From positions 1 through 5,838 of the forward strand of contig CANKCX010000053.1 of NCBI GenBank assembly GCA_947480375.1: DNA of 5,838 bases. Reading direction: 5' to 3'. Below the pieces are notes generated by a model. That model ran no database searches and was not told the DNA's origin. It saw only the letters and a program-made list of their open reading frames with translations. Each line of letters begins with the position of its first letter. Position 1 is the first letter of the stretch. Source of the DNA: Actinomycetota bacterium (GTDB lineage: Bacteria; Actinomycetota; Actinomycetes; Nanopelagicales; Nanopelagicaceae). This document shows, in pieces, positions 1-5,410 of the stretch. A program made the translations under genes and the position numbers.

Positions 1-1
1 T

Positions 2-790
2 GGTGCCGTTCCATTCCATTCATGGACACCAGATGTTTATCAAGGCGCCCCAACTCCGATTACTGGTTTTATGGCCGCAGCGACAAAGGCAGCAGCCTTC
101 GGTGCGATGCTTCGAATCTTCTATGTTGGTTTAGATGCTGCGCAATTAAGTTGGAAGCCAATAATCGCTGTTATCGCGGTAATCACGATGATCGTTGGTG
201 CGGTAGCAGCAATTTCACAACGCGATGTAAAGCGCATGTTGGCATTCTCATCTATCGCGCATGCTGGATTCCTACTTACAGCGGTGGTTTCACTTAATAA
301 GAGCGCGCTTGGCGCGGTTCTCTTCTACTCAGTTGTTTATGGTCTTGCAACAATTGGGGCCTTTGGAATTGTGACATTGGTTCGCGACTCATCTGGCGAG
401 GTTTCAGATGTGAATCGTTGGGTTGGTTTAGGTAAAAAGTCACCACTTATTGCCGCAACCTTCTCACTATTTCTTTTAAGCTTTGCTGGTATTCCACTTA
501 CTAGTGGTTTCGTCGGAAAGTTCTCAATCTTTTCTGCCGCATATGAATCAGGAAATATCTACCTAGTTGTCGCGGGTGTGCTTTCAAGTGCAATCGCCGT
601 CTTCTTCTATCTACGCATTATCTTGATGCTCTTCTTTGCTGATGCAACCAATGATTCAGTATCAGTTGTGATTCCATCAGTACTAACCCGAATTTCAATT
701 TCGATAAGCGCTATCGCAACTATCGTCTTAGGTATTGCACCATCTCTTCTATTTGATGTTGCACAAAACTTCGCATACTTCCTACGCTAA
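2..790 (+). CDS. nuoN: NADH-quinone oxidoreductase subunit N (complex I), C-terminal part, 5' truncated by the window
   Basis: This is the C-terminal 262 residues of the NuoN antiporter-like membrane subunit, which takes part in proton translocation by respiratory complex I. The frame is open from base 2, well upstream of the first internal ATG at 71, and already reads the family block VPFHSWTPDVYQGAPTP followed by TGFMAAATKAAAF with a conserved membrane lysine (visible residue 29). Further on come ISQRDVKRMLAFSSIAHAGF (visible residues about 71-90), the loop PLTSGFVGKF with another conserved lysine (about 173), and YLRIILMLFF near the end. Most of the rest is hydrophobic transmembrane sequence. 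The family is usually near 500 residues, so about half is missing off the left edge. The stop TAA shares its last base with the ATG of the next gene. As nuoN is normally the last nuo gene, this is probably the end of a nuo operon. Identification is firm; the start lies outside the window. Confidence 0.96.
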   Translation, partial: GAVPFHSWTPDVYQGAPTPITGFMAAATKAAAFGAMLRIFYVGLDAAQLSWKPIIAVIAVITMIVGAVAAISQRDVKRMLAFSSIAHAGFLLTAVVSLNKSALGAVLFYSVVYGLATIGAFGIVTLVRDSSGEVSDVNRWVGLGKKSPLIAATFSLFLLSFAGIPLTSGFVGKFSIFSAAYESGNIYLVVAGVLSSAIAVFFYLRIILMLFFADATNDSVSVVIPSVLTRISISISAIATIVLGIAPSLLFDVAQNFAYFLR

Positions 791-1779
791 TGTCGCAGAT
801 CGGAATTCCGGATATTGATCCGGTATTAGAGTCTCAGCTTCTTGCTTCGATGGTAGAAGTTGAAGCAAATCTACGCGAAGCGATTGAAGGTAAATATCCT
901 TTAGTAATAGAGACTTCTAGGCACCTTGTTGATGCCGGTGGAAAAAGACTTCGGCCACTTCTTACATTGATCGCTTCACACTTTGGAGATCCAAAGGCCC
1001 ATGGAATTATTCAGGCTGCTGTTGTTTGCGAACTTACACACCTTGGAACCTTGTATCACGATGATGTTATGGATGAAGCACCACTTCGTCGCGGGGTTGC
1101 AAGTGCAAATAATCGCTGGAACAACACGGTAGCGATTCTTACTGGTGATTACTTATTCGCTAAGACTTCACAGCTATTGGCAGACCTTGGTCCGGAGGCA
1201 GTTCGCTTACAGGCGCTGACTTTCGAGAGATTAGTAATTGGTCAGATCACTGAAACTCAAGGGTCCAGTGAAGGCAAGACACAACTCGAACATTATTTAA
1301 GTGTTGTCGCCGACAAAACAGCTTCATTGATTTCAGCAAGTGCAAGATATGGCGCAATGATTTCTGGCGCTGATGCAAAAATTATGGACGCCCTTACAAA
1401 ATTTGGTGAAGAGATTGGAACAGTTTTTCAACTCGCTGATGACATTATTGATATTGCCAGTGATTCAAAAGAATCAGGGAAAACCCCAGGGACCGATCTT
1501 CGTGAAGGTGTTCCAACCCTTGTAACTTTATTTATTCTTGAATCAAATGATCCAGCAGATGCCGAACTAAAGAAGATTTTATCTGCGCCAATTACTGATG
1601 AAGCAGTTGTTCAAGAAACGATTGCTAAATTACGAAATCACAGCGCTTTAACTAAATCACGGGAACTAGTAGCTAAGTATGGAAAATCTGCGCAGCAGCA
1701 TTTAGAAGTGCTACCGGAAGGTCCAGCAAAAGCTGCTTTAGTCGGGTTGAGCCAAGCTGTTATCTCGCGAACTTCCTGA
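790..1779 (+). CDS. Long-chain polyprenyl diphosphate synthase (trans-isoprenyl diphosphate synthase)
   Basis: A 329-residue all-alpha prenyltransferase of the FPP/GGPP synthase family, which condenses isopentenyl diphosphate onto an allylic diphosphate in the cytoplasm. Visible motifs in order: GGKRLRP (50-56), the first Asp-rich motif DDVMD (91-95), LTGDYLFA (117-124), GQ (151-152), KT (176-177), and FQLADDIID with the second Asp-rich motif DDIID (217-221), followed by GKTPGTDLREG (230-240). The fifth residue before the first Asp-rich motif is Gly86. In this family a small residue there, instead of Phe or Tyr, leaves the product pocket open and favours long chains. With nuoN just upstream, a side-chain role for menaquinone (heptaprenyl- to nonaprenyl-type) is the likely job; chain length is inference. 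There is no Shine-Dalgarno sequence; the start ATG overlaps the nuoN stop in TAATG, implying translational coupling. The last 42 bases are also the 3' end of rarD on the other strand. Confidence 0.94.
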   Translation: MSQIGIPDIDPVLESQLLASMVEVEANLREAIEGKYPLVIETSRHLVDAGGKRLRPLLTLIASHFGDPKAHGIIQAAVVCELTHLGTLYHDDVMDEAPLRRGVASANNRWNNTVAILTGDYLFAKTSQLLADLGPEAVRLQALTFERLVIGQITETQGSSEGKTQLEHYLSVVADKTASLISASARYGAMISGADAKIMDALTKFGEEIGTVFQLADDIIDIASDSKESGKTPGTDLREGVPTLVTLFILESNDPADAELKKILSAPITDEAVVQETIAKLRNHSALTKSRELVAKYGKSAQQHLEVLPEGPAKAALVGLSQAVISRTS

Positions 1780-2637
1780 TTTAATCAAGTCATAACCAAG
1801 AGTTATCAAAGCCAGCCAAATAAAGACAAAACCAAGCCATCTTGCATGTGGCATAGGTTCGTGGCGCAGGAATACCGCCAACATAAATTGAATTGTTGGT
1901 GTCAGATATTGCAGTAATCCAATCATCGTAAATGGAATTCGAGTAGTGGCGCCATTAAATAAGAGCAATGGAATCGCAGTTACTAAGCCAGCGCCGATAA
2001 GCAGCGCGGTTAAACCTGCACCATGTCCAAATTGGCCTTCACCCTTATAACCAAGCCAGATCAAATAACTTCCATAAAATACTGAGGATATGAGTGTCTC
2101 AATTGCCAGGCCCTGCAGTGATCCCAGATTAATCTTCTTTTTAACGAAACTATATGAGCTCCAAGAGAATGCCAGAGCGAATGAGATCCATGGTGGTCTG
2201 CCGTAATCAATTGTAAGAATAATTACGCCAATTGTTGCCACAATAAATGCGATCCATTGAATCTTTCGCATCTCTTCTTTAAAGGCAAGAATCCCCATAA
2301 GAACAAGCAGAATTGGTTGCATGTAATAACCAAGTGATGCCTCAACAATCTGCTCGTGATTTACCGCCCAGATATATGTGATCCAATTTATTGAAATTAA
2401 GAAGGCCGCCAATGTAAATCGCCAGAAAATTCCGGGGGAGATCATCAATGCAAAGGTAGATCTAAGTTGCTGGGCAATTGCTAGCGCGATTATGCAGAAG
2501 ACAAGTGACCAAACCGCACGGTGTGAAACCATCTCGAGCGGGGTTGCTGGTTGCAGCAGCGGCCAATAAAGTGGAAACAGCCCCCACATTGTGTAGGAAG
2601 TGAATCCATAAATTAAACCGAGACGATATTTACTCAT
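1738..2637 (-). CDS. rarD: RarD-type EamA/DMT-superfamily permease
   Basis: A 299-residue integral membrane protein with about ten hydrophobic segments, matching the usual length of the RarD branch of the drug/metabolite transporter superfamily. Family blocks seen: the N-terminal WGLFPLYWPLL with EMVSHRAVWS (18-44), NWITYIWAVNHEQIVEASLGYYMQP (84-108), LAFSWSSYSFVKKK (155-168), and the second-repeat block TAIPLLLFNGATTRIPFTMIGLLQYLTP (220-247). RarD was named for a chloramphenicol-sensitivity phenotype; its physiological substrate is generally unknown and is not predicted here. The ATG lies three bases after the yajQ stop (TAA TAG ATG on the coding strand) and has no clear Shine-Dalgarno sequence, so translation is probably coupled to yajQ. 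The last 14 codons run antisense through the end of the polyprenyl synthase gene. The tail after about residue 285 is hydrophilic and less conserved. Confidence 0.93.
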   Translation of the reverse strand: MSKYRLGLIYGFTSYTMWGLFPLYWPLLQPATPLEMVSHRAVWSLVFCIIALAIAQQLRSTFALMISPGIFWRFTLAAFLISINWITYIWAVNHEQIVEASLGYYMQPILLVLMGILAFKEEMRKIQWIAFIVATIGVIILTIDYGRPPWISFALAFSWSSYSFVKKKINLGSLQGLAIETLISSVFYGSYLIWLGYKGEGQFGHGAGLTALLIGAGLVTAIPLLLFNGATTRIPFTMIGLLQYLTPTIQFMLAVFLRHEPMPHARWLGFVFIWLALITLGYDLIKSGSSRDNSLAQPD

Positions 2638-2640
2638 CTA

Positions 2641-3129
2641 TTAGCGGTAATTCGTAAATTGCACTGCAAAATCTAACGTCTGCGCCTTTACTAAAGCCAT
2701 GGTGTCTTGCAAATCATCACGAGATTTACTTGTTACGCGAAGAGTTTCACCTTGAATTTGAGTCTTTACTGATTTAGGACCTTCATCACGAATAATCTTT
2801 GCAAGTTTCTTTGCGTTCTCAGTTGAAATGCCCTCTTTTAAAGTACAAGAAATCTTATAAATCTTTCCGCTGAGTTCTGGATCAGTTGATTCAAGGTGCT
2901 TTAAAGAAACTTGGCGCTTGATTAGCTTGTCCTTGAAGACGTCTAGAACAGCTTTTGCCTTCTCTTCTGATTGCCCTTCAATTAGAAACTTCTCGCCAGA
3001 CTTTTCGATCTTGCTATCGGTATTTTTGAAGTCAAAGCGAGTGGCGATTTCGCGATCTGCTTGGTTGAAAGCGTTATCAACTTCCATATGATCAACTTCA
3101 GAGACAATATCAAAACTTGAATCAGCCAC
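2641..3129 (-). CDS. yajQ: YajQ family cyclic-di-GMP/nucleotide-binding protein
   Basis: A 162-residue cytoplasmic protein that matches the YajQ family (about 160-165 residues) along its whole length. The N-terminus SSFDIVSEVDHMEVDNAFNQ (4-23) followed by REIATRFDFKNT (26-37), the middle KRQVSLKHLES, and the C-terminal block from KIIRDEGPKSVKTQIQGE to VQFTNYR are all diagnostic. YajQ proteins fold as two ferredoxin-like domains and bind nucleic acid or nucleotides; a Xanthomonas member is a cyclic-di-GMP effector. Whether this one binds c-di-GMP is unknown. The start is GTG (revcomp of cac at 3127-3129), preceded seven bases upstream by AAAGGGG, which decides the start. It is the first gene of a yajQ-rarD pair transcribed leftward from the divergent region it shares with the lldD-like gene. 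Confidence 0.96.
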   Translation of the reverse strand: MADSSFDIVSEVDHMEVDNAFNQADREIATRFDFKNTDSKIEKSGEKFLIEGQSEEKAKAVLDVFKDKLIKRQVSLKHLESTDPELSGKIYKISCTLKEGISTENAKKLAKIIRDEGPKSVKTQIQGETLRVTSKSRDDLQDTMALVKAQTLDFAVQFTNYR

Positions 3130-3207
3130 TTATAGACCCCTTTACCGATGAACGAATTTATTTATTTTCTTATTCTACTGAGCGCAATTGTAGGGTAAAT
3201 TGTGCTC
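3130..3207. promoter_or_regulatory. Divergent control region between yajQ and the lldD-like gene
   Basis: These 78 AT-rich bases hold the control signals for both flanking transcripts. Leftward, TTTACC (3194-3199) and TAGAAT (3172-3177), spaced 16 bases, form a plausible -35/-10 pair for yajQ, giving a leader of roughly 35 bases. Rightward, TAAATT (3196-3201) sits six bases before ATG 3208, the spacing expected if transcription starts on the A of the ATG (leaderless mRNA, common in Actinobacteria). TAGGGT (3191-3196) is an alternative -10. No convincing -35 is seen for the rightward promoter. The two predicted promoters overlap physically. Promoter calls by eye are tentative. Confidence 0.5.
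3137..3143 (-). promoter_or_regulatory. Ribosome binding site of yajQ
   Basis: On the minus strand the sequence reads AAAGGGG, then seven bases, then GTG. This purine-rich Shine-Dalgarno match supports the non-ATG start of yajQ at 3129, and the conserved N-terminus of the protein agrees with it. Confidence 0.7.
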
Positions 3208-3208
3208 A
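3179..3208. repeat. Imperfect inverted repeat, candidate operator for the lldD-like gene
   Basis: The left arm TGAGCGCAATT (3179-3189) and the right arm AATTGTGCTCA (3198-3208) are reverse complements at 10 of 11 positions; the one mismatch is G3184 opposite T3203. The spacer is the 8 bases 3190-3197, and the arm centres are 19 bases apart, close to two helical turns. The repeat covers both candidate -10 boxes of the lldD-like gene and the proposed -35 of yajQ, and ends on the A of ATG 3208. That position suits repression of the rightward gene, possibly of both. The repeat is seen directly; the operator role and the regulator are inferred, and no regulator gene lies in the window. Confidence 0.6.
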
Positions 3209-4428
3209 TGATTCGGAGCTCTCGTAAATTCCCGAGCCTCCCATATTTCTGGTCCTTAATTGATTGGTCCATCCCATCGCTAAACCCTTACAAAGGTAAG
3301 TTGCAGCGCGCTCAGAGCATCGGGGATTTAGCGAAGATCGCAAAGAAGCGGACACCAAAGGTTGTCTTTGATTATGTCGAAGGCAGCGCGGTAGATGAGA
3401 TCGCATATTCAAGATCGCGCGAGGCTTTCTCTAAAATCGAATTCAATTCTCGAGTTCTTCGCGATGTTTCTAAGATTGATACCAAAGAGAGAATCTTGGG
3501 AAAGACTGTTGATATCCCAATCTGCTTCGCTCCGACGGGCTATACCCGTCTTATGCATCATGTCGGAGAACCTGCAGTGGCAAATGTTGCCGATAAGAAA
3601 AATTTAATTTATGCACTTTCGACCATGGGGACCACATCACCGGCAGAGCTTGCAAAAGCTGTTCCCAATTCCAGACGTTGGTTCCAGCTTTATATTATGA
3701 AAAATCGCAGCGATAGTTTGGCTGTTATTAAGCAGGCGAAAGATAGCGGTTTTGAAACTTTAGTTTTAACAGTCGATACACCAGTTGCTGGTTTGCGCTA
3801 TCGCGATAATCGAAATGGCCTTACGGTTCCGCCAAAGATCAGGATAAATACCGTCTTTGCAATTGCACGTAAACCAATCTGGTGGCTTAACTTATTTACA
3901 ACCGGAAAGTTAGAATTCGCAGCATTCCGCGGATGGGATAAACCCCTTTCACAACTTGCTGCCTTGATTTTCGATCCTGCAACAACCCTTAAAGATATAA
4001 CTTGGTTGAGATCTGTTTGGGATGGTCCAATAGTTGTTAAGGGAATTCAAAGCGTTGAAGATGCTAAAGCCGTTGCAAAACTTGGAGTTCAAGGAATCAT
4101 TCTTTCCAATCATGGTGGCCGCCAATTTGATCGCGGTCCTATCCCATTAGAAATTCTTCCTGAAGTTGTTAAGGCAGTTGGTAAGAAAGTTGAAGTTTAT
4201 ATCGATGGCGGAATCATGTCTGGGCTAGATGCACTTGGTGCAATAGCGCTCGGAGCCAAAGCGGTATTCATTGGCCGGGCTTACTTATATGGCGCAATGG
4301 CAAATGGTGAAGCGGGAGTTGAGCAAGTAATCGAAATCATGCGACGTGAATTTGAAAATGGAATGGCACTTACAGGTGCAACAAATATTGCCGAAGTTCG
4401 CAAAAACGGCGCTTGGATCAGGAGTTAA
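3208..4428 (+). CDS. lldD2: FMN-dependent L-lactate / 2-hydroxy-acid dehydrogenase, LldD2-like
   Basis: A 406-residue flavoenzyme of the (S)-2-hydroxy-acid oxidase family, which oxidises L-lactate or similar acids to the 2-keto acid using FMN. Residues from the ATG: FDYVEGSAVDE with substrate Tyr56, APTG (108-111), STMGTTS (138-144), QLY (160-162), TVDTPVAG (188-195) with RYRD after it (197-200), Lys278 in VVKGI, the catalytic SNHGGRQ (300-306) with His302 and Arg305, IDGG (332-335) and IGRAYLYG (355-362) for phosphate binding. All catalytic positions are present. The N-terminal extension, the WWLNLFTTG loop and the GRAYLYG ending resemble mycobacterial LldD2 (recalled, not searched), which argues for a quinone-linked dehydrogenase rather than an oxygen-using oxidase. 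Exact substrate is inferred. An in-frame GTG at 3202 (6 bases after an AGGG) is the alternative start; I prefer the ATG because of the leaderless -10 spacing. It is followed three bases later by an SDR gene. Confidence 0.88.
   Translation: MIRSSRKFPSLPYFWSLIDWSIPSLNPYKGKLQRAQSIGDLAKIAKKRTPKVVFDYVEGSAVDEIAYSRSREAFSKIEFNSRVLRDVSKIDTKERILGKTVDIPICFAPTGYTRLMHHVGEPAVANVADKKNLIYALSTMGTTSPAELAKAVPNSRRWFQLYIMKNRSDSLAVIKQAKDSGFETLVLTVDTPVAGLRYRDNRNGLTVPPKIRINTVFAIARKPIWWLNLFTTGKLEFAAFRGWDKPLSQLAALIFDPATTLKDITWLRSVWDGPIVVKGIQSVEDAKAVAKLGVQGIILSNHGGRQFDRGPIPLEILPEVVKAVGKKVEVYIDGGIMSGLDALGAIALGAKAVFIGRAYLYGAMANGEAGVEQVIEIMRREFENGMALTGATNIAEVRKNGAWIRS
4420..4424 (+). promoter_or_regulatory. Ribosome binding site of the SDR gene
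   Basis: AGGAG lies inside the last codons of the lldD-like gene, seven bases before ATG 4432. It is the clearest Shine-Dalgarno sequence on the plus strand here. It shows that the SDR is translated by its own initiation from the shared mRNA and fixes its start. Confidence 0.7.
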
Positions 4429-4431
4429 ATT

Positions 4432-5214
4432 ATGAGCAAGATTGCAATCGTTACTGGGGGAGCTAAGGGAATCGGTTACGGCAGCACAAAAAGATTGCTT
4501 GATGATGGTGCAACCGTAGTTATGTTTGATCTTGATGAAGCTGGATTAACCAAAGCCCAGTCAGAATTAGCTAGTTATGGTGATCGTATTTCTGGTATGA
4601 AAGTAGATATTTCATCAGATTCACAAGTAAAGAGCGCAATAGAAACTGTCGGCAAAAAGTATGGCCAGATTGATTATGTAGTCAATTGCGCAGGCATTCA
4701 AACCTATGGAACAGCAGTAGATACCAGCGAAGAGACTTGGGATAAGACTTTCGATGTGAACGTTAAATCTATGTATTTAACAGCCAAGTATGCAATCCCA
4801 TTTATGCGTAAAGCTAAAGGCGGATCAATCGTAAATATTTCATCAGTGCAATCACTTGCCAATCAAAAAGGCGTTGTTGCATATGCAGCTTCAAAGGGTG
4901 CAATAAATTCCTTGACTCGTGCAATCGCGATCGATCACGCTGCTGAACAAATTCGTTGTAATGCGATTCTGCCTGCATCTGTTGATACACCAATGCTTCG
5001 TGCATCAGCCCGAGCATTTAGTAGCACTCGCAGCGAAGAAGATATTTTGAAAGAGTGGGGAAGTTCGCACCCAATCGGTCGCATGGCAAGCATTCATGAC
5101 ATCGGCGAACTAGTTGGATTCTTATGTTCAGATAAGGCTTCTTTCATTACAGGAAGCTCTTATGTAATCGATGGTGGACTAATGACTCAAGTCCCTGTCA
5201 TCTTGCCTGATTAA
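4432..5214 (+). CDS. Classical short-chain dehydrogenase/reductase (SDR), substrate unknown
   Basis: A 260-residue cytoplasmic Rossmann-fold oxidoreductase of the usual classical-SDR length. Visible: the dinucleotide-binding TGGAKGIG (8-15), FDLD with Asp33 at the end of the second strand (acidic here usually means NAD(H) rather than NADP(H)), KVDI (57-60), NCAG (85-88), the tetrad Asn110, Ser138, Tyr151 and Lys155 (YAASK, 151-155), then VDTPM (184-188), WGSSHPIGRM (209-218) and YVIDGG (244-249). The usual PG after the sixth strand is PA here (181-182), a mild deviation. The catalytic set is complete, so it should be active. It shares a transcript with the LldD2-like gene, which suggests a linked hydroxy-acid, sugar-acid or sugar oxidation step, but the motifs do not name a substrate. 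Automatic labels such as 3-oxoacyl-ACP reductase or glucose 1-dehydrogenase would be guesses. Confidence 0.9.
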   Translation: MSKIAIVTGGAKGIGYGSTKRLLDDGATVVMFDLDEAGLTKAQSELASYGDRISGMKVDISSDSQVKSAIETVGKKYGQIDYVVNCAGIQTYGTAVDTSEETWDKTFDVNVKSMYLTAKYAIPFMRKAKGGSIVNISSVQSLANQKGVVAYAASKGAINSLTRAIAIDHAAEQIRCNAILPASVDTPMLRASARAFSSTRSEEDILKEWGSSHPIGRMASIHDIGELVGFLCSDKASFITGSSYVIDGGLMTQVPVILPD

Positions 5215-5238
5215 GCCCGATTTCAAGGCTCGGCTTTA
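5213..5238 (+). terminator. Possible weak terminator overlapping the SDR stop codon
   Basis: AAGCC-GA (5213-5220, with C5218 bulged) can pair with TCGGCTT (5230-5236) around a 9-base loop. It is followed by only a short T run (5235-5237). It is well placed to end the lldD-SDR transcript, but the bulge and weak T tract make it doubtful. Read-through into the tRNA up to the strong terminator at 5361-5396 is the alternative. Confidence 0.3.
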
Positions 5239-5244
5239 ATAAGG

Positions 5245-5250
5245 TAATCT
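5245..5250 (+). promoter_or_regulatory. Possible -10 box for tRNA-Tyr
   Basis: TAATCT stands 22 bases before the mature tRNA 5' end, which would give a short leader for RNase P to remove. A partner -35 is weak (TTCAAG at 5222-5227, 17-base spacing). Tentative. Confidence 0.35.
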
Positions 5251-5272
5251 ACGCAAGCCGTAAGAAAACCTT

Positions 5273-5357
5273 GGCGGGTTGCCCGAGCGGCCAATGGGAG
5301 GGGACTGTAAATCCCCCGGCTCTGCCTTCGAAGGTTCAAATCCTTCACCCGCCACCA
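5273..5357 (+). tRNA. tyrT: tRNA-Tyr (anticodon GTA), type II with encoded CCA
   Basis: The gene folds completely by eye. The acceptor stem is GGCGGGT (5273-5279) with ACCCGCC (5347-5353), discriminator A5354 and encoded CCA (5355-5357). The D arm starts at GCCCGAGC. The anticodon stem is GGGGA (5300-5304) with TCCCC (5312-5316) around a loop with anticodon GTA at 5307-5309. A 13-base variable arm (5317-5329) has a GGC/GCC stem, and the T stem GAAGG (5330-5334) pairs with CCTTC (5342-5346) around TTCAAAT. A long variable arm together with GTA is normal for bacterial tRNA-Tyr, which decodes UAU and UAC. The tRNA stands alone between two protein operons. The gene symbol is generic; the identity comes from the anticodon. 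Confidence 0.97.
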
Positions 5358-5360
5358 ATA

Positions 5361-5396
5361 AAAAAAGCCCCACTCAATATTCTGAGCGGGGCTTTT
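5361..5396. terminator. Bidirectional rho-independent terminator
   Basis: AAAAGCCCC (5363-5371) pairs with GGGGCTTTT (5388-5396). An A/C mismatch follows, then CTCA (5373-5376) with TGAG (5383-5386), and a 6-base loop (5377-5382). On the plus strand the T run follows the GC-rich stem and ends tRNA-Tyr transcription 3-4 bases after the CCA. On the minus strand the A run at 5361-5366 becomes six T, ending the ABC permease transcript about 15 bases after its stop. It serves two convergent units. Confidence 0.9.
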
Positions 5397-5410
5397 GAAT
5401 TTAACCTATA

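Noticed and set aside
22..297. Plus-strand open frame of 91 codons at the left edge
   Set aside because: It is out of frame with nuoN, which reads conserved NuoN motifs through the same bases; its Cys/Arg-rich translation is typical of a shadow frame.
2378..2569. Plus-strand open frame of 63 codons inside rarD
   Set aside because: It is antisense to a well-conserved membrane protein, has no recognisable domain or ribosome binding site, and looks like a chance shadow.
3208..4428. Mycofactocin-system flavoprotein MftD as identity of the lldD-like gene
   Set aside because: The full catalytic SNHGGRQ, Tyr56 and substrate-arginine set is present, the N-terminus resembles LldD2 rather than MftD, and there is no mycofactocin peptide or radical SAM gene nearby.
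4814..5017. Minus-strand open frame inside the SDR gene
   Set aside because: It lies antisense to the SDR active-site region, with no family resemblance and no start signals.
5273..5357. tRNA-Tyr as a possible integration (att) site
   Set aside because: No integrase, no duplicated tRNA 3' end and no change of base composition is seen in the flanks; a normal terminator and an ordinary permease gene follow.
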